The notes under the pieces: generated by a model | Told to the model about the DNA's origin: nothing | What the model saw: only the letters and a program-made list of their open reading frames with translations | Database searches by the model: none | Shown here: positions 7,324 to 16,182 of the stretch, piece by piece | Numbering within the stretch: the stretch's first letter is position 1 | Layout of the letters: the number at the start of each line of letters is the position of its first letter | Program-made: the position numbers and the translations under genes | Origin: CAIVSN01 sp031539165 | GTDB taxonomy: Bacteria; Patescibacteriota; Gracilibacteria; BD1-5; UBA2023 | DNA: 20,765 bases | Direction: 5' to 3' | Assembly (NCBI GenBank): GCA_031539165.1 | Contig: JAVKLK010000042.1 | Location: 1 to 20,765 of the forward strand

Positions 7324-8895
7324 TTATTTGCTTTCGGAAAATGCTTTAAGAGCTTCTATTGCTATTTTGTAGCGCCCTGGTTTTCCTCCGCTGGTAGCCA
7401 TAGTAGTATCCTCGTGACCACGAAGCGCATTCGCTATTACAGCAAGCTGATTGATTTGAAGTCCATCCGGAATGAGCTCGTTAAGGTGAAGAGCCTTCTG
7501 ATTCGCTGATTCTCCTCCTGCAACCAAGAGCGCAACAACCATCTTCTTCAGAACTTCATCAGATTGAGCAGCTGTGGCTTTTTGAGTTTCAGAGATAGCC
7601 AGTCGAAGAGCTGCCTCATCGGAGAGTTTCCCATTTCCCGATCCACTCATAAGTGCCATCGCCATTCGGAATACTCGGGTCGTTTCATTTGGAACTGCAC
7701 CTTGAGCAGATTGCTGAATCAAAATGTGTTTATCCTGAAACTGACGAGCTTCTTCTGTGATGTCTGCACCGAAGTACGCTTTTTGTGGAAGCTGTTTCAG
7801 TATCTGATTCGGAGAAGTGTTGACTGATGCAGCTGCGGCAAATTCAAGGGGTATCTGTTTCATCCGTTTTGCTTCAGTTTTTGCTGGTTGTTCTTCTGCA
7901 GGTTTTTGCTGGACAATCACTGGAGGCTGGACGACCACCGGAGTCTGTACAACTGGAGCAGGAGCAACTTTTTGAACCACAGGAGGCTTCTCTAGAGTCA
8001 CCACTGTTGTCGCAGGAGCAGCAGGGGCAACTGGAGCAGGAGAAAGTCGCTGAAGAATGCTCTCCATCTTTTGCACTTCTGGTGTATTTCTTCCTTTGAA
8101 ATAATCGGTATATATCTGTCGAGCTGCCACAGGGCTATTTTTAGCAAATGACTCAAAATGTTGAATCGCCTGATTTGGAGTTGCCGGGTAATACTTTGGT
8201 TCGAAATACAAAGCAGTGAGCTTGAGCATAAACGCTGAGCTAATTCCCGTTCCGCCAAGATTCTCCAAAGCATTAATTTCACGCAGAGATTCAATCTTTG
8301 CAAGAAAGTGAGCATACGTTTGATCTGGTTGATTCAGTTCTCGGAAAAGAGAATCCATTCGCTGACGCTCTCGTTCAATACGAAGCTCTCGTTCTGCCTG
8401 TTCAGCTTGCTCTTGAGTCTGTTTTCGGGCAGCTGAACCAATTCGGACTGGAGCTGCATCAGCATGAGCAAGACTTGCAATAGAGGCAACCGTAACACTT
8501 TGTGCTGTTTGAGATGGAGCTTTTTGTGGAGCAGTCTTCTGTGAAGTGTTTGCGGGAGCCCTCTGTGATGTCCATCGTTTTACTGTAGGCTTCTTCTTTG
8601 GCGCTCCAGCCTCACTTGAAGCACGAATCTGGGATACGTGAGCCTGAGTGGAAGGAGTCTGGGCATACGAAGCCGCTGGAGTCATTGCCGCACTTATAGC
8701 AAAGGCTGCTGCTGCAAGCATATTGCTTGGATCCATAGCTCTTTTGGCTTGTTTCTTTACGGCTTTCTGGAGTTCACGAGATTCTGATGAAAGAGATTCG
8801 GATAATGCCCCTGGTGCCCCCTGATTGGAAACCGTCTGAGAGACGGGTGTGGTGGTTGAAGGTATTCCGCCACCAGTATTATGTAATTTTGTCAT
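7324..8895 (-). CDS. Exported Ala/Pro/Gln-rich protein of unknown function
   Basis: 523 residues and no UGA codon at all. A polar Ser/Thr/Gly N-terminal region and a basic stretch (KKQAKRAMDPSN) precede a hydrophobic segment at residues 59-78 (MLAAAAFAISAAMTPAASYA). This segment reads like a late signal peptide with a possible cut after SYA. A Glu/Arg/Gln-rich predicted helix lies at about 160-190, and a Val/Pro-rich linker (APVVQTPVVVQPPVIVQQ) near 300-330. The C-terminal third is a more regular Ala/Leu-rich helical domain, ending GGKPGRYKIAIEALKAFSES. I recognise no family. It follows a gene with a peptidoglycan-binding-like segment by 20 bp, so an envelope role is plausible but not shown. 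Confidence 0.7.
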   Translation of the reverse strand: MTKLHNTGGGIPSTTTPVSQTVSNQGAPGALSESLSSESRELQKAVKKQAKRAMDPSNMLAAAAFAISAAMTPAASYAQTPSTQAHVSQIRASSEAGAPKKKPTVKRWTSQRAPANTSQKTAPQKAPSQTAQSVTVASIASLAHADAAPVRIGSAARKQTQEQAEQAERELRIERERQRMDSLFRELNQPDQTYAHFLAKIESLREINALENLGGTGISSAFMLKLTALYFEPKYYPATPNQAIQHFESFAKNSPVAARQIYTDYFKGRNTPEVQKMESILQRLSPAPVAPAAPATTVVTLEKPPVVQKVAPAPVVQTPVVVQPPVIVQQKPAEEQPAKTEAKRMKQIPLEFAAAASVNTSPNQILKQLPQKAYFGADITEEARQFQDKHILIQQSAQGAVPNETTRVFRMAMALMSGSGNGKLSDEAALRLAISETQKATAAQSDEVLKKMVVALLVAGGESANQKALHLNELIPDGLQINQLAVIANALRGHEDTTMATSGGKPGRYKIAIEALKAFSESK

Positions 8896-8915
8896 ATACT
8901 AAAAGATGGAGGTAA

Positions 8916-9629
8916 TTATTCTTCTACCGTTGCAGCGGAAGTAATCTTCGCTGCCGCAGCTTTGGCTGCTACTGGAGAACTACTCTCTGCAACAGGCGCG
9001 ACAGGTGTGACAGCTTTTTCGGCATCAGTACGAGTCGCTCGAGGACTTTGTCGAGCAGCAGGAACCCGAGTCGCATCTGCTGGAACATCCTCTTGAACAC
9101 GAGCTCTATTTATGATTTCTGCGGCACCAATCTGGGCATTTACAAATTCTCCGATAGCTCGCAATGTTCTCCGCCCAAGAATTCCATCTCCGCGTCCTCC
9201 TCGCCCAATAAGCCCTTGAGAATCAATGCTTGGATCTTTTGCAAGTGCTTCTTGCAAAGCTCGAACTCGATCAACATTTGGTGATGCAAGAACGGGAAGA
9301 ATCAATTTTGCAAATTCTTGACCAGAATGCTTTTTGAGAAGATCAGAAATACGAGTTACTTCCTTGGAGTTTCGCTCAAGGGTAGTCTTCGAAATGGAGA
9401 GAGCGTTATCATAGGTGATTTCATCTTTGAGTTTTCGCTCTGCTGTTCGCGCAGCTTCTGTTGCTCCTCTCTTTTGAGCATCTGCTTTTTCTGATACTTC
9501 TACAGCCGCTTTTGCAACCTTGGAGTCAGGAGCAGTTGGAGCACCCTTAAGAGCTTTAGCTTCAGGACGACGTGAATAAAACGTGACAGGTTGCTCTGAT
9601 GGCAACTGGATTGTTGGTTTTTCTGACAT
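8916..9629 (-). CDS. Protein with peptidoglycan-binding-like segment and Ala-rich tails
   Basis: 237 residues, without UGA codons and without a signal peptide. The N-terminal third is charged and Ala/Lys/Glu-rich, likely coiled coil at about residues 40-100. At about 120-166 the text RVRALQEALAKDPSI, then GRGDGILGRRTLRAIGEFVN, resembles the PG_binding_1 pattern (an 'LQ..L' helix followed by 'DG.fG..T..Ai..F'). Here an extra Gly/Arg-rich loop is inserted between the helix and the DG motif. The tail (about 185-237) is Ala/Pro/Val-rich and low complexity. Binding to the cell wall is inferred from this one motif only. Its start ATG at 9629 is preceded by CCCT, with no ribosome-binding sequence. 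Confidence 0.65.
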   Translation of the reverse strand: MSEKPTIQLPSEQPVTFYSRRPEAKALKGAPTAPDSKVAKAAVEVSEKADAQKRGATEAARTAERKLKDEITYDNALSISKTTLERNSKEVTRISDLLKKHSGQEFAKLILPVLASPNVDRVRALQEALAKDPSIDSQGLIGRGGRGDGILGRRTLRAIGEFVNAQIGAAEIINRARVQEDVPADATRVPAARQSPRATRTDAEKAVTPVAPVAESSSPVAAKAAAAKITSAATVEE

Positions 9630-9689
9630 AGGGAGTAAGGTAATACCTTCTCACCTTATCGTATTTCAAATTTTCGTGCAAATTTTGAA

Positions 9690-11633
9690 CTACTTTGCTT
9701 GTTGAATGAAGTCTGGAAGAGGTCATTTAAAGAAAATTGCCCCCTTTATTCGCTCCGTATCTTTCAAATTATGAGAGTGCCAAAGTCCTCCATTTTTCTC
9801 AGAATAGTATTCTTCTATCTTTTTTAGTGGACCCAATCATCCTTGGTAATATTCGTCGTACACCAGCCAGCTACCTTGGGCATTTTTATAAGCAAATGCC
9901 ACATGTCCTCCAACCATTCTACCTCACTGCCTTTTTGTCGTATCTGGAAATACCATCGCAATATTTGCATCAGCTGGGGCATTCATATGCGTCTTAGAGA
10001 AGTCTGGATCGTATCCGATAAATGCACTTCCTTTGCCCGCAGCAGTAAAAGCTTGTTTTACTTTTTCCGCATAGACATCGACTCCTTCTTTGTAAATATC
10101 CACCATATCACCATATCCACCAAGGGTGAACCCATATATCCGAGAAAATCCATATCGAACTGTTTGCATGCACCATGTCGTCACCAATCTTGTTCCATTC
10201 GCAAGCTCTCGCACACTCTCTCGTTTCCGGAAAAGATTCCCCATATACTTGAGTGTTTTGGAAAAGGGAGATGGTCCAGTGACTGCCAGAGGAACAGCAA
10301 GTCGAATTTTTGGGATTCCTATTTCATCCACTAAGTCATAGAAATACGAAAGAAAATCCTGTGTCGTCACAAGAGCATCCTTAGAAATTATCTCATTCAC
10401 TGGGAGAATTCCCTTTGCTTTCAGGGACTCAAGAAGACGATAATTTCTATAGGTATCAATAATTTCTGGTTGTGTAGGAATGCGTCAAAGACGTTTCAGA
10501 AGAAGCTCACTGAATTCTTCAAAATCTTTTTCATCAATTTCTGTAACCGGTTCTGTATGTGATATGAAGACATAGTACAAAGCATACACCTGAGCCTCAA
10601 TATCTATAGTTTTGTCAGAAAGTGGATTGGAACTATGAAGCTGTTTTACCTGATCGGCAAATGACCGGATTGCGTTATTTTTTACTACTTCAGCATGAAA
10701 TACGCTGTACATGGCAAATAAATGATCCTCCACGCTCAGTGGATTGAATGCTCTTCCTAGTTGGGCTTCTACTCCAGCAATTTTCTCAGGAGAAAGCTTT
10801 GATATTCCTCATGGAGCGCGAACGTTGAAGTCTGGATTAAATCGACCTATGATAGCGAGAATAGCCTCAGAATGAGCTGGGGTAATTCCTGGAAATTGTG
10901 CCTGCAAAGAAATCATTGTATGGCGATACTGATCTTTGAATGCTTCTGCCTGTTTTTGACGAAGTAATCATCGAATGGCTTCATGAAGAGGGCGACCGGA
11001 ACGCTTCGCTTCTTCCAGTGTTGTATTTCCTATCAACCGAATTTGTTGTCCAGAAACAAGAGAGAGCGGAGTACCCGCACCTCAAACTGGAACAAATACA
11101 TCCGATTCTTGGCGCTTCTTGAGAAGAAGCTCTTGTGCTGAAATCTTTCCTGCAAGAAAGGCTTTTGCCACATCTTCTCCCGATGGGGGCGTGGGTGATT
11201 TTTTTCGTTCATAGAGAATTCCTCCTGACTCAACATAGGCGATTCAACCTGGCAGAACATCTGTTGGAGAAAAAACAGAAACTCCTTGATACTCCCCTTT
11301 TGAAGAAAAATGAGAAGGAAGATTTACCACGACGACGGTATCTTCCCGAAATGTCTCAAGAGAAAGTGGTTCTTTATTTTGATTAATAAGGAAGAGTGGG
11401 GAGAGTCTGCCTCGAAATACTGCCCAAATCTGCAAGAGATCTTCCAGATTTGCTCGGGATATATCAAACGTGCCTCCATCATCAGATTGAAGCTTATAGA
11501 CATCGCGAGCAAGTCGATCATGGATTTCCTTACGCTCAAAAGGAGGAAGGAATGCATCAAAAGAATCCTGGAGAGCTAGTGCCGTATCGGAACCCGGAGG
11601 GGAAGAGTGAGGGGAAGAGAGAATTTCGCTCAT
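9690..11633 (-). CDS. Large protein with possible cysteine-peptidase-like C-terminal domain
   Basis: 647 residues with eight UGA-Gly codons (11244, 11082, 10968, 10809, 10485, 9924, 9837, 9723). There is no signal peptide. The N-terminal half is mostly polar: SEILSSPHSSPPGSDTAL, then FLPPFERKEIHDRLARDVYK, and a segment VFVPVGGAGTPLSLVSGQQ. A helical middle region follows (about 300-400). The C-terminal part has an isolated Cys488 at the start of a helix (TTWCMQTVRYGFSRIYGF), then GGHVAFAYKNAQGSWLVYDEYY carrying His577 and Asp593. The order Cys-helix, later His-beta strand, then Asp fits papain-fold peptidases such as NlpC/P60 or CHAP, but the family is not certain. It is the first gene of the four-gene operon ending in sufU. 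Only reading UGA as Gly joins these parts. Confidence 0.68.
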
Positions 11634-11641
11634 ATTGGTAG

Positions 11642-11668
11642 ACTATCTGAGTTTTGCCGAACAAGCAA
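11642..11668 (-). promoter_or_regulatory. Predicted promoter of the 647-residue protein / sufU operon
   Basis: On the minus strand TTGCTT (11663-11668) and GATAGT (11642-11647) are 15 bp apart. The -10 box ends eight bases before the ATG at 11633, so the predicted leader is about two bases. The neighbouring arms TTTTGC and GCAAAA (11652-11670) also form a small hairpin across the spacer. Confidence 0.35.
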
Positions 11669-11709
11669 AAAACAGGAATTTCTTGAGCCAATAAATGCTT
11701 GACGAAATA

Positions 11710-12936
11710 TTAATATATATTATAAATATGAGAAAATGCCTCATCTAAGGCAGAGAAAAATACCTCAACATCTTGCTGGATCGTGTATATCCCAATACTC
11801 ATTCGAACTGTTCCAGAAAGGCCCAATGCTTGATGAAGTGGTTCCGTACAATGATGCCCAGAACGGACACAAATATTCTTTTCAGCCAAAAAGTCTGCCA
11901 CGTCATTCCCATGCCAACCAGAAACGGTAAAAGAAAAAACACCCGTTCGAACTTCTCAAGGTTTTTCCGCTTTCGGCCCGATTAAAGTAAGAAATGGTCG
12001 ACGATTGAACTCCTCTAAAGCATAGGCAATAATCGGGTTTTCTTGAGCTGCCACCTGTGCATATCACCCGATATGCTCCAGATATTCGCATGCTGCAAGC
12101 AGACTTACGGCTCCGGTCATATTTGGAGTACCTGGTTCAAAACGAAATGGAAGCCCAGCCGGTTCAAAGCTATCCGTGCGAACAAAATTAATTGCTCCTC
12201 CTCCTCAGATTGATGGAGTCAGAGTTTTCAAAAGATGCTTCTTTCCATAGAGGATTCCAATTCATGGATCCGCCCATATTTTATGCCCCGTTGCTACCAT
12301 GAAATCTATGTCTCATGCTTGCACTTCAAGGGGAACATGGGCGATTCGTTGACTTGCGTCCATGATGAGATAGGCACTTGTGTGAGCGCGGACTAGCTTC
12401 CGAATAGTCGTCCAATCAGGCATGGTTCCCGTGACATTTGAGGCACCCGTCAGAGAAACAACCCGTGTATTTGGGGTAAGTTTAGCCTCCAGGTCAGCCA
12501 TATCAAGACCGAAATCTGAAGTGATTTCCACGAACTCAACCTCAATTCAAAGAGTATTTTTGAGCATGAGCCATGGCACAATATTGGCATGATGTTCCAG
12601 AAGAGAAAGCACCACTCTATCTCCCCGAGAAATGAGTCCAGAATAGGCAAGAGATTGAGCGAGAAGATTGTACGATGCCGTTGCATTTGCGGTATAGACG
12701 ACTTCGTGGGGGCTTTCTGCACCAATACGTTTTGCTACGGCAATCTTTGAAGCACGATAGAGTTCTTCAGAAATTTCAGAAAGCGAGTAGGCTCCCCGAT
12801 GAATATTTGCATACCCCGTTTCCAAGTACTCTGCTACACGACGAATTACATGAGCCGGCTTTTGCGTAGTGCTCGCGCTATCAAGATAGATGCACGCTCC
12901 GCTCGCAAGGATGGGAAAGTCATTCTTAATGGACAT
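11710..12936 (-). CDS. sufS: Cysteine desulfurase SufS
   Basis: 408 residues, the normal family length. This PLP enzyme removes sulfur from cysteine as a protein-bound persulfide for Fe-S assembly. Seen in order: YLDSASTTQKP (N-terminal), LEHHANIVPW (His that stacks on PLP, about residue 120), MDASQRIAHVPLEVQ, the PLP lysine in VATGHKIWADPGIG (Lys219), FEPGTPNMTGAVSL, and the active-site cysteine in VRSGHHCTEPLHQALG (Cys363). Several UGA codons (for example 12547, 12313, 12262) fall at family glycines. The start at 12936 (MSIKNDFPILASG) gives the usual N-terminus. A longer in-frame start at 13005 would merely read through the end of sufD. It overlaps sufD by 11 bp, implying coupled translation. 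Confidence 0.93.
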
Positions 12937-13954
12937 GTTTCGGTTGAGCAATTTGAATAAGTGTATCGGCAAGATAGTCGAGAGTAGCCTCTGGGAGTCA
13001 GGCAAGGAGATTCTTTACCTCAGCAGCAAGCATCATAGATCGTGCCTGAGACTCAGAAAGTCCTCGACTCGTAAGGAATGCTTGTGTCGCTTCCGAAAGC
13101 CTTTGTGTTGTAAGGGAATGTGCTGCCTCCACATCGTGACTCGCTATCTCAAGAGAAGGTTTTCCTTGAAAAGAGCCAGATTCTCCGAGAAATATCTGGG
13201 ATTCATGAACGCGGATACATGCTCATTGAACATTGGCATGAACTATTCCAATCCCATCAAGATGAACATGAGCCCGATCAAGAGCAAGTCCCGTAAGTCG
13301 AACATCTGCCTTGGCAGCGTTGCCAGAAATGCGGGCTGTTACCGTATGAGAAAGCGTTTGATTTGGGGCTCCAATAGCACAGATTCTCTGACTAAGACTC
13401 GATCATTCAAGGAGCTCAATCTCCGTCTGAGATGGGAGTGAATCTGAATTCTGAAATACAAATCCATACAAGGTTACTTGAGCATGGGGAGCAATTTGGA
13501 AATGCTGTTTTTTCTGAGAGAAAACCCCATAGGAACCAGTTTGGAGAAGGACTGGCTGATCATCCCCCGAAGGTTGGATACATGCCAATTCCCCACTCTC
13601 CAATCGTTGTTGCAAGGCAAATCCAAGGGCCTGAACCTTATCTTCAAAACTAAAGCTTGAGCCACATCAGCATCGACTCTGAACGAGCGGAGAAGTAAAT
13701 ATCCATTTTCCTTTTGCGTGGGTAATCCTTCCTCATTTGAGTCGTTGCTTATCTTGCTCAGAAACATGAGCCATGAGACCAGTTGAGACTCCTCGCTCTG
13801 TGATTTCAAGCACCGTTTCAGTTTCTCAAATCTTTTGCTCAGAAACATGAATCTTCGTCCCTTCACAACCCTGAAGAACAAACGACACAAAGACCTCTCT
13901 GATTCAGCGAGTCTTCCAATCTTGCACGGTAATGGTATCAAATTCCAAAGTCAT
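12926..13954 (-). CDS. sufD: A-type Fe-S carrier (SufA/IscA-like) fused to a shortened SufD
   Basis: 342 residues with seven UGA-Gly codons (13904, 13826, 13733, 13667, 13403, 13223, 12998). Residues 1-104 read as an A-type carrier: FVLQGCEGTKIHV with Cys30 in the GCxG position, LKGGRITHAKGKWIFTSP, then SRC-G-CGSSFSF with Cys95 and Cys97. The spacing from Cys30 to Cys95 (65) nearly equals that in E. coli IscA (Cys35 to Cys99). Residues about 110-342 are SufD: the beta-helix core, then SQIFLGESGSFQGKPSLEIA, HDVEAAHSLTTQRLSEATQA, and SRGLSESQARSMMLAAEV. Normal SufD is about 400 residues; here the N-terminal helical part appears replaced by the carrier. SufD works with SufB and SufC as the cluster-building scaffold; the carrier would deliver the finished cluster. 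It lies nine bases after sufB. Confidence 0.88.
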
Positions 13955-13963
13955 AGAAAAAAA

Positions 13964-15382
13964 TTAATGTCCCTCCATCTCCATTCCTATGAGGATATTC
14001 ATCTCAAGCGCATACTCGAGAGGAAGTTCGCTCATAATTGGAGCAAGAAACCCGTTTACTACCATCTGTTTTGCCCCCTCTTCCGAAAGTCAGCGACTCA
14101 TGAGATATGCCAAAGTTTCTTCTGAGATGCGACCGACTGAAGCTTCCTGAGCAACAATAGAATGAGTGTTTCCGACTCGTATATCTGGAATCGTATCCGA
14201 GCGAGAGAGAGCATCAAGAATCAGTCCATCGCACACTACTTCGCTTACCGCACGGTGTGCTCCAGGCTTAATATCAATGAGCCCTCGATAATTGGAAACT
14301 CCTCCCCCTTTAGCCAGAGACTTCGAGAGAACGGAAGAAGTGGTGTCCGCTCCAATATGAATTACCTTCGCTCCCGTATCAGCAACCTGTCCAGCGTTGG
14401 CAAAAACTACACCGACATGCCTTGCTTTGGATGCGGCGCCCTTGAGAACAGAACACGGGTACAACATAGTGGTCCCCGATCCAAGATTTCCTCCAACCCA
14501 CTCGATAAATCCACCCTCTTCCACTATCGCACGTTTTGTATTAAGATTGTACGTATCGATTGACCAATTCTCCACAGAACTATACCGCATTTTTGCGTGC
14601 TTCCCTACGTATATTTCCACACACCCGGCATGAAGACTTGCGGTTCCATACTTTGGAGCAGAACACCCCTCTATATAGTGAGCCTCTGCTCCATCTTCAA
14701 TAATAATGAGCGTGTGCTCGAATTGACCCCCCGATTGAGCGTTCATTCGGAAGTACGCTTGAAGCGGCTCTGATATAACAACCCCCTGAGGAACATAGAG
14801 AAAAGTTCCCCCACTCCACACGGCACCATGCAGAGCAGCAAATACATGATCTGAGGATGGGACGCACTTCATAAAATGTTTCCGAATGATATCCTCGTGC
14901 CGATGAATGGCGACAGACATATCCTCGAAGAGAACCCCCTGTGCAGAAAGTTCATCTTTGAGCTTATGATAGACCACTTCACTGTCGTATTGTGCCCCAA
15001 CTCCAGCAAGCATTTGACGTTCAGCCTCGGGGATCCCAAGTTTCTCAAAAGTATTTTTTATTGCTTCAGGAACGTCATCCCAAGATTTCGCATCAGAGGT
15101 TCACTCTGGTTTGGCAAAGTAATAGATTTTATTCAAGTCCAGAGCGGAAAGATCCGGTCACCACCCGGGGATAGACTTTGAGTGGAAGATTTCGAGAGAT
15201 TTCAGTCGAAAATCAAGCATCCACTGAGGCTCATTATTGTTTGCTGATATTTGTCTCACCACTGCCTCGGTAATCCCTGGCTCGGAGAGAGTCGTATAAG
15301 TAATATTGTCTCGTCCATCGAATAACTCTCGAGAGAGTCCATCAAAAATATGAGGAGATGTCGAAGTATCTAGTTGAGTCAT
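13964..15382 (-). CDS. sufB: Fe-S cluster scaffold subunit SufB
   Basis: 472 residues, family length. SufB carries the nascent cluster in the SufBC2D complex in the cytoplasm. Features in order: GITEAVVRQISANNNEPQWM, FDGRDNI near the start, the long central beta-helix with VWSGGTFLYVPQGVVI, HTLIIIEDGAEAHYIEGCSA, SVENWSIDTYNLNTKRAIVE, GTTMLYPCSVLKG, and the catalytic region SEVVCDGLILDALSRSDTIP. Cys384 corresponds to E. coli Cys405 and Glu413 to Glu434 (both 29 apart). The residue matching His433 is Gln412 (SIVAQEASVGRI in place of HEA). UGA-Gly codons are at 15158 and 14090. The end is standard (LPLEYALEMNILIGMEMEG). The start codon overlaps sufC by 13 bp. Confidence 0.95.
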
Positions 15383-16119
15383 ATCGAAGGAGAAGATGGG
15401 GCAATAGATGCAAGCAATTCAAATCATCCACTCTGCTGTATTTTGCCAGACTCTATGAGAAGCACCCGACTTGGACGTACGCTACAAGCAAGAGAGTGGT
15501 TATGAGTAATGACTATGATGGCCCGTTCTGAGGTCGCAAGAGAATTCAATGATTCTGTCACCGTCTCAAGAGCGTTTTTATCGAGTCAGGCATCAATTTC
15601 ATCCACCAAAATATACTTGGGATTGAGGAGTTCAATCTGAAGCATCTCAAGGCGACGTTTTTCTCAACCACTAAACCCCACGTTGAGATCTCTCTCAAGA
15701 AATTCAGGAGCGAGTCAAAATTTCACAAAAAGTGGAACAACAAATCTTTTAAAAACAAAAGGAGTCAGTGGTTTTACCTCTGGTTGAGCTCGCTTCAGAT
15801 GTTCATTGTATATCGTTCTGAGATACTCCGAAAGCTTAATGCCGGGGATTTCCGGAATATTTTGAAGCGCCAAAAATATACCAAGATGCGCCCGTTCTGT
15901 CGGGGAAGTTTGAGCAAGAGATGCCCCATCCAGCAGTATATCTCATCCAGTAACTCGATACTTTGGATGCCCCATAACCGTCATGGCGAGACTTGATTTA
16001 CCCGAGCCATTCTTTCCGATAATACAGGTGGTGGTTCCAAGGGGAAATTCAGCAGTAATACCCTTCAGAACTTGAAGCTCACCTACACAGACCTCTAATG
16101 CTTTTAGATGCAAACTCAT
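15370..16119 (-). CDS. sufC: SUF ATPase SufC
   Basis: 249 residues, the ABC ATPase of the SufBC2D complex. Walker A is GKNGSGKSS (residues 35-43). The Q-loop region is LALQNIPEIPG. The ABC signature is VGFSG-G-EKRR (148-156), with the second glycine encoded by UGA at 15664-15666. Walker B/D-loop is YILVDEIDA-G-LD (169-180), with UGA again at the D-loop glycine, and the switch His is in IVITHNHSLA. Six UGA codons in all break the frame so thoroughly that a standard-code reading finds no gene here. After the last one the protein ends SIGLN and stops at TAG. It is the first gene of the suf operon and directly follows the palindromic operator. Confidence 0.95.
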
Positions 16120-16147
16120 AATATAAGACTAAATTAGTCTTATATTA
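16119..16147. promoter_or_regulatory. 29-bp perfect palindrome, probable Rrf2/IscR-type operator of the suf operon
   Basis: Two 14-base arms (16119-16132 and 16134-16147) are perfect complements around a single central base. The core GACTAAATTAGTC equals the E. coli IscR type 1 core pattern GACTRWWWYAGTC, and the outer ATA/TAT also match, while the bases between differ. It overlaps the predicted -10 box (16142-16147) and start site, the right place for a repressor. The regulator gene is not in the window. Confidence 0.75.
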
Positions 16148-16169
16148 GCAATAAATAGTTGGGATACAA
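16142..16169 (-). promoter_or_regulatory. Predicted suf promoter
   Basis: On the minus strand TTGTAT (16164-16169) and TAATAT (16142-16147) are 16 bp apart. The +1 would fall near 16135 inside the palindrome, leaving a leader of about 16 bases before the sufC ATG. It lies wholly in the gap between xth and sufC, so suf has its own transcription start. Confidence 0.5.
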
Positions 16170-16182
16170 GGCAAAAAAGGAA

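Noticed and set aside
9636..9660. Inverted repeat TAAGGT...ACCTTA upstream of the 237-residue protein gene
   Set aside because: Six-base arms with an 11-base gap are expected by chance; no promoter or neighbour supports a function.
11652..11670. Hairpin TTTTGC/GCAAAA after sufS as a suf terminator
   Set aside because: The stem is short and AT-rich and is not followed by a T-run in the direction of suf transcription.
12937..13005. SufS starting at the upstream ATG (13005)
   Set aside because: It would add 23 residues absent from SufS and overlap the end of sufD much further; the MSIKNDF start gives the normal N-terminus.
13661..13672. UGA read as Trp (code 4) or selenocysteine
   Set aside because: The A-type carrier motif would become C-W-C-G and the SufC signature FSG-W-EKRR, both unknown in these families. 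UGA is too frequent and too spread out for selenocysteine.
13474..13941. A 155-residue minus-strand reading frame overlapping sufD
   Set aside because: It is the shifted shadow of the carrier domain; its sequence matches no family and the overlapping frame encodes clear motifs.
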